From Prinsepia uniflora (Eukaryota > Streptophyta > Magnoliopsida > Rosales > Rosaceae): DNA of 64,000 bases. The DNA lies in the NCBI GenBank assembly GCA_032719365.1, contig CM064872.1, positions 50,142,252 to 50,206,251 on the forward strand. Reading direction: 5' to 3'. Positions 1 through 11,297 of this stretch are shown in pieces (within the stretch, counting starts at the first letter, position 1; each line of letters opens with the position of its first letter). The position numbers were made by a program, and so were the translations under genes. The notes under the pieces were generated by a model. That model worked only from the letters and a program-made list of their open reading frames with translations. It searched no databases and had not been told where the DNA came from.

Positions 1-30
1 ATCGAGGGATAATTGGGATGGGTCTTGTCA
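1..30 (+). repeat. 3' tip of a Tekay-type LTR (J)
   Basis: The first 30 bases end in GGGATGGGTCTTGTCA, the terminal motif of the long Tekay-type LTRs elsewhere in the window (11282-11297, 40922-40938, 58960-58975). The Athila-like LTR resumes right after it: bases from about 33 match the copy at about 4700. An element was therefore inserted in the 5' LTR of element A, and only its end is in view. Confidence 0.75.
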
Positions 31-410
31 ATAGCCACTGCCCTTGTCAGCGCGAGATGCGCGATTGGACCTTACATCCTTCAGCAGGCGTACACCAACT
101 GCTACCTGCTCCGCCTACCACCCCACGCAGAACTCACCCGCCCCCGTCGGAGAAGCCACGATGAAGCCTAGGCTTCCTTTTCAGTGCATGATGCGCTGCC
201 CAACTGCTTCTAATCAGCAGCTTTCGGCCGATTTCACCAACTCCAGTTAGCATTCCCATATTGAAACATGCTTCCTCTGATTTCCAGCATTGTTTTGTAC
301 AGATATTCAACCCAAAATAAGCCAAAAACTCATCATTTCTCATCATTTCACCATTTATTTTTATTGTAATTTTCATTTAATTTTTCTTTGATTTTTAATG
401 GCACTATCCC

Positions 411-418
411 TATAAATA
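411..418 (+). promoter_or_regulatory. TATA box of Athila-like LTR
   Basis: TATAAATA preceded by CCC. The same context recurs at the same place in the other Athila-like LTRs (5090, 37701, 55958), which supports a promoter of the LTR rather than chance. Confidence 0.6.
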
Positions 419-969
419 GGAGAGACTATTTTCATTGTAGGAGGTCCACAATTGTCCTTATTTTGTTCTCTTTTTAGTAGTTTTTAGTTCTAGTTTTCCT
501 CTATTTTTCTCTCTCTCTTCTTTTAGTTCATATTCTTTCTATTTTGTTCTTTATTTTGGGATCATTTATAACTTCTTTTAATTAGTTATTTTAGTTTCAT
601 TTTCTTTATTTTGTTCTAAGAATTTCTTAAACTTCTCTTTAATTACATTTTATGTCTTCCTTAAGAAAAACCTAAGGCTAGGTAATTCTAAGGCAATTCA
701 AGAGTTTTTAATAACGCATTCCTCGTATTTGTTCTTCCATCTTCACAAGTTTACTACCACTGTATGGTGATTCTTGTGAAAACCCATCTTTTTCTACTTA
801 AATTCTTGTTTTTGTTTTAATTTTACTTATAATTCCATATATATATATATGTGTGTGTGTGTGTGGGTATTCTCTTTCTAATATTTGTAAGTATAAATAC
901 AATCTCCATGTGTTTTACTTTCTAAATTTCTTTTACTTCATATGTTTTAGTGCTTCATATATCAATTTG

Positions 970-1112
970 ATGCTAAGTGTCGGCCACTGTCGGTGCACTT
1001 AGCATTTGATTGAAGAGATTTTAATGTCGGCTGCTGTCGGTGCATTAAATCATAAACTTAAAGTAGATCATATTGTAGATAATAATCTACTGTTCGGTGC
1101 ATTTATAATATG
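970..1112 (+). repeat. Stem-loop series with shared loop in Athila-like LTR
   Basis: Arms ATGCTAAGTG (970-979) and CACTTAGCAT (996-1005) enclose the loop TCGGCCACTGTCGGTG. A second unit has arms TTTAATG (1020-1026) and CATTAAA (1043-1049) around TCGGCTGCTGTCGGTG. A third, weaker unit follows (about 1069-1112) with CATATT/AATATG arms and TTCGGTG in the loop. The 3' LTR repeats the series at about 5630-5770, and element B has a decayed version at about 41208-41340. Confidence 0.7.
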
Positions 1113-1359
1113 AAAAATGTATGCATGTAATGAAGATGCTGAAAGTAAGATTTCATGATTGGTTTAATATAAGCATGATGTTAGAGTGTTGATAAAATTT
1201 ATGGTTAAAGGAAGTTTATTTTAGGATTTCGAATATAAGCATGATGAAGATGATGAAGGTAGGATTTCGAATTAATATAATTGTTAATTTGAATTTAATT
1301 CTTAGTTTGGTTAAAATGTAGTTTAGATTACAATACTCCTAAACCCCTCATTTCATTCT

Positions 1360-1475
1360 TTAATTATTTAATTAATTAATTCTTTTATTCTTTTATTATT
1401 TAATTATTTATTCTTTAATTCTTTAATTCTTTATTCATGATTCTTTTATTCATTATTCTTTCTCACTAACAGATT
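1360..1475 (+). repeat. Low-complexity ATTCTTTA/AATTATTTA stretch
   Basis: Irregular short repeats of ATTCTTTA, ATTAATTA and ATTATTTA. The equivalent stretch in the 3' LTR (about 5975-6180) is longer, and in element B (about 41552-41800) it is longer still, so this microsatellite accounts for part of the LTR length difference. Confidence 0.8.
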
Positions 1476-1608
1476 ATTAATGTTCCCTAATTTCCCAGTT
1501 CAGAACGATCCCTATTTAACAATACCAGATCTACACAAAAAGGTTTAAATTGCATAATACTCAAATTACGTGTTTAATTTAATGTGTAGTGTGAGCGTTA
1601 TCATTTTT

Positions 1609-1626
1609 TAGCGCCGTTTTTGGGGA
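1609..1626 (+). other. Decayed tRNA-Asp-type primer binding site
   Basis: TAGCGCCGTTTTTGGGGA sits five bases after the LTR end. Four differences separate it from TGGCGCCGTTGCCGGGGA at 41951-41968 in B, which complements a plant tRNA-Asp 3' end. The same 5-nt spacing in both elements supports the call. Confidence 0.7.
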
Positions 1627-3515
1627 AATTTTTAAAATCATTTTTAATTTGTTAGTGTATTTATATAAATTGTGCATATTATACTTGTTTATATTTTTTA
1701 TATTTGTTCATGTGAAATTGTTTTGTAAAGATCATTGCTTGTGCATAAAACCATACTTGTGAATAAATTCTTCATACTTGTATAAATTGTTCATATGTAA
1801 ATTGTCTTGTTATGCTTGTAAATTATGCATAAAAACATAGTTGTAAATAATTCTTGTATTCATGCATAAGTCTCGGCTATATATAGATCACTTGTGTTTC
1901 GAAATTTAAATTTTAATCTTTAATGGAATATGTGAAGTCTCTTTTGTTAACTCTCATATGCGGTGACTGTTAACATTTGAGTTATCTTAATTCTTTAGAG
2001 TAAGAAATTTTCGAGGGTGATGTCTAGGACAAGAGACGATACTCATAACGGGTTTTGGGTCTAAAAAAGGGATATCAATGGAGTTTAAGCCTCAGGATGT
2101 CTTGAAATTTGCCCTGCCTCTTATGTTTATTCTTTCTAACCTGGCCACCTTTGGACTTGCCCAAATAGTTGAATTAAACTAAGATATTTATTTGAACCGC
2201 ACGGACGTAGAAGTCTCCATCTAAATTTTGAAGCTATGTGAACCATATAAATCTTTGACTTCCTCCGACATGTAAATATTGTTTATATTTGTTTACATTT
2301 GTTTATATCTTAACTTACATTACTTATCATGACAACTTTAATTTGCATCTTTAGTTTAATTACATTTCACCTTTAATCTAACTTGCATCTTTAACTCAAA
2401 TTGCATCCCTAACTAAAATTTTGCATATTTAACTTGCATTTTTGACAAACGTGCATTTCTAACTAAATAACTTGCATTTTGGTCTAAGTTGGATGGACGT
2501 TAAACTTCAAGCGCTTGTTGGGAGGCAATTCAATGTGTTCCCAGGATGTGAAGGAGTCATCAATGCAGATTTGCTTTCTTTCTACCCTTCACTCTCTTTT
2601 ATTTTGTTTACTTAATGTTTTTCTTTATTTATTTTCGTAAATCATTTTCCTTACTTCAATTCTAAGTTTAATTACTTCTTATTTTCCTACATTGAGGACA
2701 ATGTGGAATTTAAGTGTGGGGGAATGGTTTACAATTTTAATTGTCCAATAAAAATGTTTTATAAAAATTATTCAAAAAAAATTCAAATGAAAAAAATATT
2801 TTTTTTTATTGCTTTCTTGAGTCTTTTTATTTTAACTTAATGTTTTTACGAGTATTTAGTTGCCCGTTCACTTGTTAATGATATAAATGGACGGAAATGA
2901 ATATGTTATGGCTATAAAGATAATCACTACAACATGAATTTTTTTGTTAGTATTTTGTGATTAAGTGTTATAACTCGTAGATAATGCATGTAAATTGGTA
3001 TATAAACGAGCATGTTAAGATAAGTATGAATCATTTGAACCTTATGTGAGCTTTAAAACTTTATATATATCTTTAATGAGTGATTCATAAGTTCTTTGTT
3101 TAAAATTGATATACATATGTCTCATAACTGCTTGACATAGCTTTTAATGAATTCTAGAGTACTAGAACTTATTCTATGTGATTTTCAAAGTTTTTAAGTA
3201 AATAAAATCTCTGATTTTGGACATGATTAAGGCATTAGGGTTAACACCAGAAATTCAACATCCATGTTCCTTATTTTGTGCGCACAAGTTGCGACCCCTT
3301 TAGTTTTAACCCCTTTGAGCCCACATTTAAACCTTTCTTTCATCACCATGATTATCTAAACACTTGAGCTTAGTATAGACATCCTTTACCCTTGTTCCAA
3401 GGACTCGATTGAAGACATGAAGATAGTGTGAAGAAAACATTGATGATGTTTTGAAGACTTTTATGTATATTATTTGGATTTATTTACTCAAACTTCGTTG
3501 TATTACTGACACATG

Positions 3516-3561
3516 TTATTACCTTGATATGATTTTTTTTTTGAGTCTATCAAGGTAATAA
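3516..3561 (+). terminator. Perfect 14-bp hairpin in Athila-like 3' noncoding region
   Basis: TTATTACCTTGATA at 3516-3529 is exactly complementary to TATCAAGGTAATAA at 3548-3561, with an 18-nt T-rich loop. Element B has nearly the same arms at 54475-54488 and 54540-54553, but a longer A-rich loop. Its role is unknown; transcript end processing is one possibility. Confidence 0.55.
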
Positions 3562-4278
3562 GGTTTGATTATGTAATGTTTGAGTTAAATCCTTTATATT
3601 TGTTAATCCGATACAAAGATTGAATATGAGGCCCAGCATGATGAAATTAGGCCTATGTTCGAAGGGATGAATTACTGACATCATTGCACTAAGGTTGGGA
3701 AGTTATGATACGTTTTGGGAGTTTATTGAGTCTTGGAACGAATTTGAGCACCACTTATCCTATACATTCCTTGTCTCTAAACTTAGCCCCATTACAACCT
3801 TCTTCGAAAAGACCTTATGATCCTTAAGATGGTAAATTTTGATTTGTTGAGTCAATCACTTGAGTAAGCTTATGGTTTTGGTTCATTTGTGCAAGTATGC
3901 TTAATTTTTATCTTGAGGTGTTTGTACGAGATTTTACAAAAGTACTTTATTTCTATTATGTGAGCATTTTTCTCACATACGTTGAGTGCAAACACAAACC
4001 CTTAAAAAATTGAGTGAATTTATGAGTGCATATCCTTGTGAGTTGATTCATACTTATTTTATTCATGTTGAGATCCATTTCACCATATTTACTCATTGTC
4101 TTACTTGTTTAAACATTTTGTTACCATGTATTAACTCTCGAATTCTATATGCTTAAATGTTGTAAGTGAAAATTTTTTATGCTATGATAATCATGAAGTT
4201 TTGAGACAATTGGTTAATGGTTTACTTGTTTTGAATTCGTAGTTTAATTTTAGTATTTACTAGAGACGAGCAAAGTTT

Positions 4279-4293
4279 AAGTGTGAGGGTATT
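4279..4293 (+). other. Polypurine tract of element A
   Basis: Purine-rich AAGTGTGAGGGTATT directly abuts the 3' LTR start TGATAGG. The equivalent in B (about 55251-55266) reads GTGTGGGGGTATT. Confidence 0.65.
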
Positions 4294-6322
4294 TGATAGG
4301 TCGATAATTAAGCATTATTTTATTCCCTTTATACTTAATTTTTAATATTAAAATAATAAATAATTGGAGAAAATAATATATTTTGTGGGATTTTTGTAGA
4401 ATTAAGTAAACCTTGAAATTTGGAGCGTTTTGGCGAAAGTATCGTCCCAATCGGAGTTCGAACAAATAAATTATGAACGAATTTTGATGAAATTATATAA
4501 ATTAATTTTAAATTGAAAATCCATCGGCCTAGGCCCAAAATCCTCATGCCCAAGTCCATTTGAATGAAGCCCATTGCGCAGGCCCAGAAACTCAGCCCAA
4601 GTCCCAGCGAGGCCCAAAATCCCAGCCCTCATCCCAAGTCCATTTTCGGTGCGCGTTAACCGAGCTCCTGTACTTCAATTCTGCGCGCGTGCATCGAAAA
4701 GCCACTGCTGTTGTCAGCGCGAGATACACGATTGGACCTTACTTCCTTCAGTAGGCGTGCACCAACTGCTACCTGCTCCGCTTGCCACCCCACGCCGAAC
4801 TCATCCGCCCCCATCAGAGAAGCCACGATGAAGCCTAGGCTTCCTTTTCAGGGCCTGATGCGCTGCCCAACTACTCCTAATCAGCAGCTGTCGGCCGATT
4901 TCACCAACTCTATTTAGCTGCCCCATACTGAAGCATGCTTCCTCTGATTTCCAGCATGGTTTTGTATAGATATTCAGCCCAAAATCAGCAAAAAAACTCA
5001 TCATTTCTCATCATTTCACCATTTATTTTTATTGTAATTTTCATTTAATTTGTATTTTATTTTTCTTAGATTTTTAGTGGCACTTTCCCTATAAATAGGG
5101 GAGGCCATTCTCACTGTAGTTGGTCCCCAATTGTCCTCATTTTGTTCCCATTTTAGTAGTTTTTAGTTCTAGTTTTCCTATTTTTTTCTCTCTTTTCTTT
5201 TAGTTCATCTTCTTTCTATTTTGTTCTTTATTTTGCGACCATTTGTAACTTCTTTTAATTAGTTATTTTAGTTTCATTTTCTTTATTTTGTTCTTAGAAT
5301 TTCTTAAACTTCTCTTTAATTACATTTTTATGCTTTCCTTAAGAAAAACCTAAGGCTAGGTAATTCTAAGGCAATTCAAGAGTTTTTAAGACCGCATTCC
5401 TCGTATTTCTTCTTCCATCTTCACACATTTCCTGCCGCTAATCAGTGATTCTTGAGAAAAGACATCTTTTTCTACTTAAATTCTTGTTATTGTTTTAGTT
5501 TTACTTATAATTCCACATATGTGTGGGTATATTCTTTCTAACATTTGTAAGTATGAATACAATCTTCATGTGTTTTACTTTCTGAATTTCTTTTACTTCA
5601 TATGTTTTAGTGCTACATACTTCAATTTGATGCTAAGTGTCGGCCGCTATCGGTACACTTAGCATTTAATTGAAGAGATTTTAATGTCGGCTGCTGTCGG
5701 TGCATTAAATCATAAACTTAAGATCGATCATATTTTAGGTAATAATCCATGTTCGGTGCATTTATAATATGAAAAATGTATGCATGTAATGAAGATGACG
5801 AAGGTAGGATTTCGTGATTGGTTCAATATAAGCATGATGTTAGATTGTTGGTAAAAATTGTGGTTAAAGGAAGTTTATTTTAGAAGTAGTTTTAAATAAT
5901 ATAATTGTTAATTTGAATTTAATTCTTAGTTTGGTTAAAATGTAGTTTAGATTACAATATTCCTAAACCCCCACTTCATTCTTTTATTCTTTAATTCTTT
6001 AATTCGTTAATTATTTATTATCTATTGTTTAATTCTTTAATTCATTAATTCATTAATTCATTAATTCTTTATTCTTTATTCTTTAATTCTTTAATTATTT
6101 AATTATTTAATTATTTAATTATTTAATTATTTAATTATTTAATTCTTTATTCATTATTCTTTTATTCATTATTCATTCTCACTAACACATTATTAATGTT
6201 CCCTAATTTCCCCGGTTAAGAACGATCCCTATTTACCAATACTACATCTACACAAAAAAGAGTTTAAATTGCATAATACTTCAATTACGTGTTTAATTTA
6301 ATGCGTAGTTTGGACGTTATCA
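4294..6322 (+). repeat. 3' LTR of element A
   Basis: A complete 2029-bp LTR from TGATAGG to TTATCA. It has a TATA motif at 5090, the stem-loop series at 5630-5770 and the ATTCTTTA-rich stretch near its end. LINE-derived sequence starts immediately after it. The target duplication cannot be tested because the element start is out of view. Confidence 0.9.
5090..5097 (+). promoter_or_regulatory. TATA box of the 3' LTR of A
   Basis: TATAAATA after CCC, in the same context as 411-418. Confidence 0.6.
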
Positions 6323-7341
6323 CCAAGTGCTAATTCACGAGTTTTGGAAGCTGGCGCTTTTTCGAGTGGTCTAGGGTGCGGGTACCATGTGTGCTAGGTA
6401 ATGGTCAGGGGAGCACTCATGTGAACCGTAGAGTTGATAAATAGCCCATAGGGTTTGTGGGAGAGGACAATGGTGATTTCATGTGTGACAGTGGGGGAGT
6501 TATGAGCGTGGATGTTACTAAGGGAGGCAACCTGGCTGGTGATATTTCGAGAAATGGGTAGGACGAAGGGCATACAAGGAGGGCTCTTAGTCCAAATCCA
6601 GTCCCTAGTTGAGGAAGGATGTGGTCCATCTTCCTAGTTCTGTTGGCAGGCGTGGTTCTACTTTTACCAAGTTAGCAGCTCTTGCTACAAAAGTGATAGG
6701 TCATTGGACATGACCCATCACGAACATTGAGTATTTTATGCTGGAATATCTAAGGTCTTGGTGGCTCACGAACTCAAAAGGCCTTGTAGTTTTTCTTCAA
6801 GGCTAAGAAACTTGGGCTACTATTTCTTATGGAGACTAAAGTGACTGTTAGTCGGATGGAACTGATCAAACTTTAACTCAGAGTTGTTGGGGGGTTTTTG
6901 TGTTGAATAGGTGCGTTCGGTTTGAGGTTTAGCATTGATTTGAGCACATGGCACTGAGGTGGTTATTTATTCATCTTTTGTGGGTCATATTGATGCTTTT
7001 GTGAAAGGACTTAGTGATCAAGAGTTTTGGTTAATTGGTTTTATGACCACCTTGATGTACATGGGAAGAGTTTTTCTTGGGATTTACTTCGGAAGCTAAA
7101 TTATGCTCCGAGATAACCTGGTTTATGGGTAGGGATTTTAATGAAGTTGAGTGTTTCTCTAAACGTAGGGGGTGATGGTTGAGGCTTCAAAAGTAGATTG
7201 GTGATTTTGTTTCAGCTTTTGAGGATTGTGGACTTCAATCTCTAGCTTTTCATGGGCATGCCTATTACTTGGACTAATTGATGGAATGGTGATGGTAATG
7301 TTCAGGTTTGGTTGGATCATGGTTTGGCTAATGAGCCTTTT
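6323..7341 (+). pseudogene. LINE ORF2 fragment 1: endonuclease region
   Basis: Decayed endonuclease of a plant L1-type LINE. Recognisable patches include LFLMETKVTVSRM (about 6815-6860), GRDFNEVE (about 7127-7152, the GDFNE block of the apurinic endonuclease family) and SAFEDCGLQSL (about 7215-7247). Stops and frameshifts interrupt every frame. The first ~400 bases show nothing I recognise and may be the linker or the 5' part. The LINE continues at 7622 after an antisense Cassandra LTR. Confidence 0.75.
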
Positions 7342-7621
7342 TGTCACGACTCGATTCCTCTAGCACGATATTAGCCGCTTTAGGCCATACCTTCACAATT
7401 TTGTTTCTAGGAACTCACACACAACTTTCCAGTAGGTCTCCCATCTTGGAATTGCTCCAGCCCAATCTCGCTTAACTTTGGAGTTCCAACCAAACTCAAA
7501 GCCAATGAGCTCCCAAAAAGCCTCGTATTAGGAAGATACATGCCTACATATATAATGCACTTCACTATTCCCTCCCTGAGTGATATGGGATTGTTCACCA
7601 GCCTTCCTTCCCAAGCTCACA
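7342..7621 (-). mobile_element. Antisense Cassandra solo LTR
   Basis: The reverse complement contains GAACTCCAAAGTTAAGCGAG and GATGGGAGACC, which match the Cassandra LTRs at 9838 and 36049 and resemble the internal promoter region of plant 5S rRNA. It interrupts the LINE just after a patch reading like LANEP. Ends are placed at TGTCACG and CTCACA. The flanks ctttt and atttt are only an approximate target duplication. The flank-proximal sequence is more diverged than the 5S-like core. Confidence 0.75.
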
Positions 7622-8262
7622 GATTTTGCTCACCCTTCCTGCTTCTCAAGCTCATGGATCTTACACTTTTCATCAGCTAGTTCCACCTTGTCTCACTTTT
7701 CATCGTAACTCTTGGGCCTCCAACCATTTGCCGTTTTGGTTTCGGGTACATTTTAGCTCTAACCAACATCGACCCCAAAAAAATTTCCTTTCGAGGCCAC
7801 CTGGACCAAGGTTAAAGGAACTAGGGATGTGATTGCTAGTTCCAACGGTGGAATTCTAGCCCGGTAACGGCTAAGCTTGATAATTGGAAGTTTTCCATGC
7901 ACCAATGGAGTAGACACACTATGGGTAACGTGCCCCATCGAATTAAAAAACTGCATAGTCATTTAGAATAGTTCAGTAACCTATTTCCTACTTAGGCCTA
8001 GCTCTCAGCCTAGAGGAAGTTGGAAAGGGTTTTGGATGGTTTGTTAGCTCAAGAAGAGTTGAATTGGAAGCAAAGGTCAAGAATCTTCTAGCTCTGTGGG
8101 GGATCGTAATACCAAATTCATCCTCAACTGGTTAAGGACTGTGGGCGTATGAATTACCTGCAGGGGGTCTTTGGTTAAGACACTCTATGGAAAACTTCTG
8201 ATAAGGGTATTGGGCAAGTAGAGGCTTATTTAAGTCAATTTTTTAGTAGCTCTAATCTTACT
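7622..8262 (+). pseudogene. LINE ORF2 fragment 2: endonuclease-RT linker
   Basis: Continues the LINE frame. Patches such as PFWFRVHFSS (about 7730), LLAQEELNWKQRSR (about 8043-8085) and VEAYLSQFFSSSN (about 8218-8257) correspond to the stretch that links the endonuclease and reverse transcriptase in plant L1 ORF2 proteins. It is multiply frameshifted and cut at 8262 by solo LTR G. Confidence 0.75.
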
Positions 8263-8604
8263 TGTAATGGCCCGGACTTCTAGGAAGGGTAGGAAATGAC
8301 CATTTATCCCGTGAAATCAAAGAGTTGACTTTTTAATCAAAATTCAAAGGGTTGAATTCTTGACCTGGAGAGCTTTTGGATTTTCCATAAACGCCGTTAC
8401 AAAGGTCTCGGCCTCCCGAATGCATCGACAGGCAGCATGCCAAAAATGGAATTTTGATGGTTTCGTTTTGGGTCTGAACCTTGTATGGGTATTTTGGTAA
8501 ATAAGTTAAAAGGGCATTTTGGTAATTTCCCTTGGGAGATTTTTTCTATGGATTTCTTAGGGAGGTGACAAGTGTACCTATCCCTTTAGGATGTGTGTGC
8601 CGAC

Positions 8605-8606
<2 letters not shown>

Positions 8607-8670
<64 letters not shown>

Positions 8671-8692
8671 TGTGTGTGTGTGCGCGTGTGTG
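8607..8692 (+). repeat. (TG)n microsatellite
   Basis: About 86 bases of TG repeats interrupted by two CGCG steps, inside LTR G. It may adopt Z-DNA. Open reading through it on the minus strand is a low-complexity artefact. Confidence 0.98.
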
Positions 8693-9837
8693 AAATATGA
8701 GTGGTGTGTGTGTACTGTGCATGGCCGAGAGAAAAGAAAAAAGAAGAAGAGAAGAGAAGAATAGTAGAGGAGAAGAGAGAAGAGAGGAAAGTAAGTAGAA
8801 AGGGGGGAATAGAAAATAGAAAGAAGAAAGGAAATGTTGGACTCATACCGAGAAGGAGATAGGGAAAGTAACCCGAGAAGGAATTTTCGGTTTTGGACTT
8901 GCTCAAACCAGCTCTCGACTGAGACCCTTGAAAAAAGGTTTCTATCACCTTCTTGAAGTTCCAACGACCTCGATAAGGCTCTGGATTGTGAGTTTGAACG
9001 TCGAGATCACCTAGAAATCGAGGAGTTTTTGCCGAACATTGAAAGGTTGGGTGACGGTGTTGGGTAAGTTTTCATTGAGTTTTGACTCTATAGATCTCTT
9101 CCTAAGATAAACTATAGTAGGTTGGACGAAATAGAGACGAAAACTGTTGAGTTAGGCCAGGTCGGGTCGCCAAGTCGGGTGACAAGGAAAACCAGCGAAA
9201 CGGGTGAATATGACGACACCGTAGCTGGGCACTCGGGCTTCACACATACCCGCTTCAGGCCGTATGTAGGGGCATGTGCTAGTGAATCTCGAGGTGTGGC
9301 CAACATTTCTTTTACTCCTTTTGGATATTACGATTATTTTGGCACTGGTTTCAAGTCATTCAGACACCGATTCAAGGTAGTTTTGGGCGTCTGAAATGCG
9401 TGATTAATGTTTAAAAATTATTATTAAATTTTTGGGAGTTAGGGTTTGTACTGGGGGGTTACTTGAAGGTACTTGGGACTTTATTAACCTTGAATTCTAT
9501 TTTTGGACAAGTGACTTAGCTCCCGAAGTTAACAAGGAACGTTCGGAACCGAGATAAACGGTGAAATCTCACTATGAGTGAATGTATTATTTTATTAAAA
9601 TATTATGCATCCATATTTTATGTTTTTTGGTGATAGTTGAGTGATTGGAAGTTTTATATGATTTTCGGTGATTTTATATTAATTATTATTTTATTGCATG
9701 TGTGATGAGATTTCTATAAATTACGTTTTTGGATTTCATTTCGTTTGTGGTTTTGGGTTGAATATGATTTATGACATAAGATATTGTGATCTTAGATCAT
9801 TGGTGGGTTTCGTATAATTTCTGGATGATTTTACTGA

Positions 9838-10170
9838 TGTAAGACCCGTGTTCTAGAGGGAACGGTGAACGATCCCACATTCCTGTGATGGGGGGAATGG
9901 TCTGGGAAGAGAGTGGTGGTGTGCCTTAAAGGTGTAGGCACACACCTATTTAGCACGAGGCCTTTTGGGAGCTCATTGGCTTTGGGTTCGGTTGGAACTC
10001 CAAAGTTAAGGGAGTTGTGGCTGGTGCAATTCCATGATGGGTGACCTCCTGGGAAGTTGCACCTTGAGCTCTCGAAAACAAAACCGTGAGGGCAAGGGCA
10101 AGGAGTCCCAAAGTGAACAATATCGTGCTAGATGAGTCGGGTCCTAACTGAGGAGGGTTGGGCCTTGGCA
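9838..10170 (+). mobile_element. Cassandra solo LTR nested in LTR G
   Basis: 333 bp from TGTAAGACCCGTG to CCTTGGCA, with perfect actga duplications at 9833-9837 and 10171-10175. It matches the Cassandra LTR at 36049-36374 along its length, including the 5S-like core (about 9990-10060: GGAACTCCAAAGTTAAG ... GATGGGTGACCTCCTGGGAAG). Cassandra LTRs carrying 5S rRNA sequence are an established plant TRIM family. It inserted after G. Confidence 0.93.
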
Positions 10171-10496
10171 ACTGAAGTTATTTCGATGGCACATTTTACT
10201 AAGTTTCCTTAAATATATGTTCTCGAGTTTTGTTTTAATTGTGGATTTGGCTAAAGTGTGATTAAAGTGTGTATCTTAATATTTTTAATGGAAACGTTTA
10301 TGATGTTGGATTTTTTTAATTACTGGATGATGATCTTATACAAGTTTTATGAGGTATAGAGTAAAGTTTGGTTTTGAGCTTCGGCCCGAGTTTCTGGAAC
10401 ATGAATTTGATTGTTAAATTGAGGTATGATGTGAATGTGTGATTCTTCGATATTGGTGCATTGTGATGTGAATTGTATATGTGTGTGGATAACCCT

Positions 10497-10650
10497 CCTC
10501 GTTATGCGTGTTAGTCGGTTAGTCTCAAATGTCGAACTAGGCTTTAGTTCCTGATACATATTGTGATGACTCAGACGTCAAGTCGGGATCTAGTTTCTGA
10601 GTCAGTGTCACTCGAACGTGGAGCTGGGCTCTAGTTCCCGAGTGGAGTAT
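10497..10650 (+). repeat. Hairpin array of LTR G
   Basis: Three imperfect copies of a unit containing GTCGAACTAGGCTTTAGTTC, GTCGGGATCTAGTTTC and GGAGCTGGGCTCTAGTTC. The last unit is bounded by CTCGA and CCGAG, so units can fold as small hairpins. It occupies the same place in the LTR as the different arrays of E, C, D, S1 and S2. Confidence 0.6.
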
Positions 10651-11297
10651 CTACCAATGGTTGACTGATATTGTGCATCGAGGATTGGCTGTGATGTGGT
10701 GACTTTATGTAATAGAGGATATGGATCTGTTATGTGGTGCTGATGTGATGGTTCGGTGTGATTGACTATTGTTATTATGATGCAGTGATATTTCGTATTT
10801 GTGCTAGTTTTATGAATAATGGTTGGTTTAATGTTAATTACTTAATGTATGTTTCCACGTGTTTCGAGTTCGTAACTATATTATGTTCCATTAGGTTTCT
10901 AATGACTTATATTCATGCGTAGTTTTCCAAAATGGAGGGTAAAAATGTTATATTTTGAACTATGTTTTTAAACTATTTAGTTTTCGTCCACTCACTTTTT
11001 TCATGGATTTTATTACCCTATAGGTCGTGGCACGACGACGGGGACCTATCTATAACGGAGGCATAAACGTGATTTTGGTGCATATAGGGTAAAAATGTTG
11101 TATTTTATGTAGTTGTATTATTTATGCTTTGTATATAGAAAGAAGTACGAGTGTATAAGTATCCCTAGTCTGATAGTTGACTGTTTCTATGGTTGTTATA
11201 AACTCTTTTAAGATTCTTTTCAGCTTGTGAGTAGTAACTGTCAGACGGAAGCAGGATCCCTCATGATTGTTTGGTCGTATCGGGATGGGTCTTGTCA

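Larger units (their letters stand above)
31..1603 (+). repeat. 5' LTR of element A (5' part missing)
   Basis: It is collinear with the LTR at 4294-6322 from about 4695 onward. It carries the TATA motif, the TCGGC...GTCGGTG stem-loops, the ATTCTTTA-rich stretch and the terminal segment ending in TTATCA at 1603. The portion upstream of the J insertion lies outside the window. Confidence 0.85.
1604..4293 (+). other. Noncoding interior of element A
   Basis: No frame here encodes recognisable retroelement protein. The left part aligns with the leader of B, including a patch near 2019 that corresponds to 42664 in B. The right part begins near 2480 with a segment ending in TTGGGAGGCAA, found at 50935-50962 just after pol in B. 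It then follows the 3' noncoding region of B to the polypurine tract. The join marks a deletion of the coding region. Confidence 0.75.
31..6322 (+). mobile_element. Athila-like non-autonomous LTR retrotransposon (element A)
   Basis: Two related LTRs (31-1603, truncated, and 4294-6322) flank a 2.7 kb interior with a decayed tRNA-Asp-type primer site and a polypurine tract. The interior matches only the leader and the 3' noncoding part of the coding relative B (37021-55975): 2019-2120 resembles 42664-42770, and 2460-4293 resembles 50918-55266. Gag and pol are absent. I infer a deletion derivative that would have needed proteins from a coding relative. The LTRs differ by many substitutions and indels, so it is not recent. 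Confidence 0.85.
8263..11297 (+). mobile_element. Solo Tekay-type LTR (G)
   Basis: Runs from TGTAATGGCCCGG to GGGTCTTGTCA, flanked by perfect ttact duplications (8258-8262 and 11298-11302), inside the LINE. It carries the shared LTR modules: the GACAGGCAGCATGC block (about 8430), a donor-like GTAAGT (9064-9069), a hairpin array (about 10497-10650), GTCCACTCAC (10986-10995) followed by CCCTATAG then GTCGTGGCACG, and the terminal hairpin GTCTGATAGTT/AACTGTCAGAC (11168-11246). Without the nested Cassandra LTR its length is about 2.7 kb. No interior remains, so it arose by LTR-LTR recombination. Confidence 0.92.

Noticed and set aside
8578..8964. 128-codon minus-strand open frame
   Set aside because: It reads through the (TG)n microsatellite as His-Thr repeats plus a CT-rich stretch, inside a solo LTR with other good LTR landmarks.
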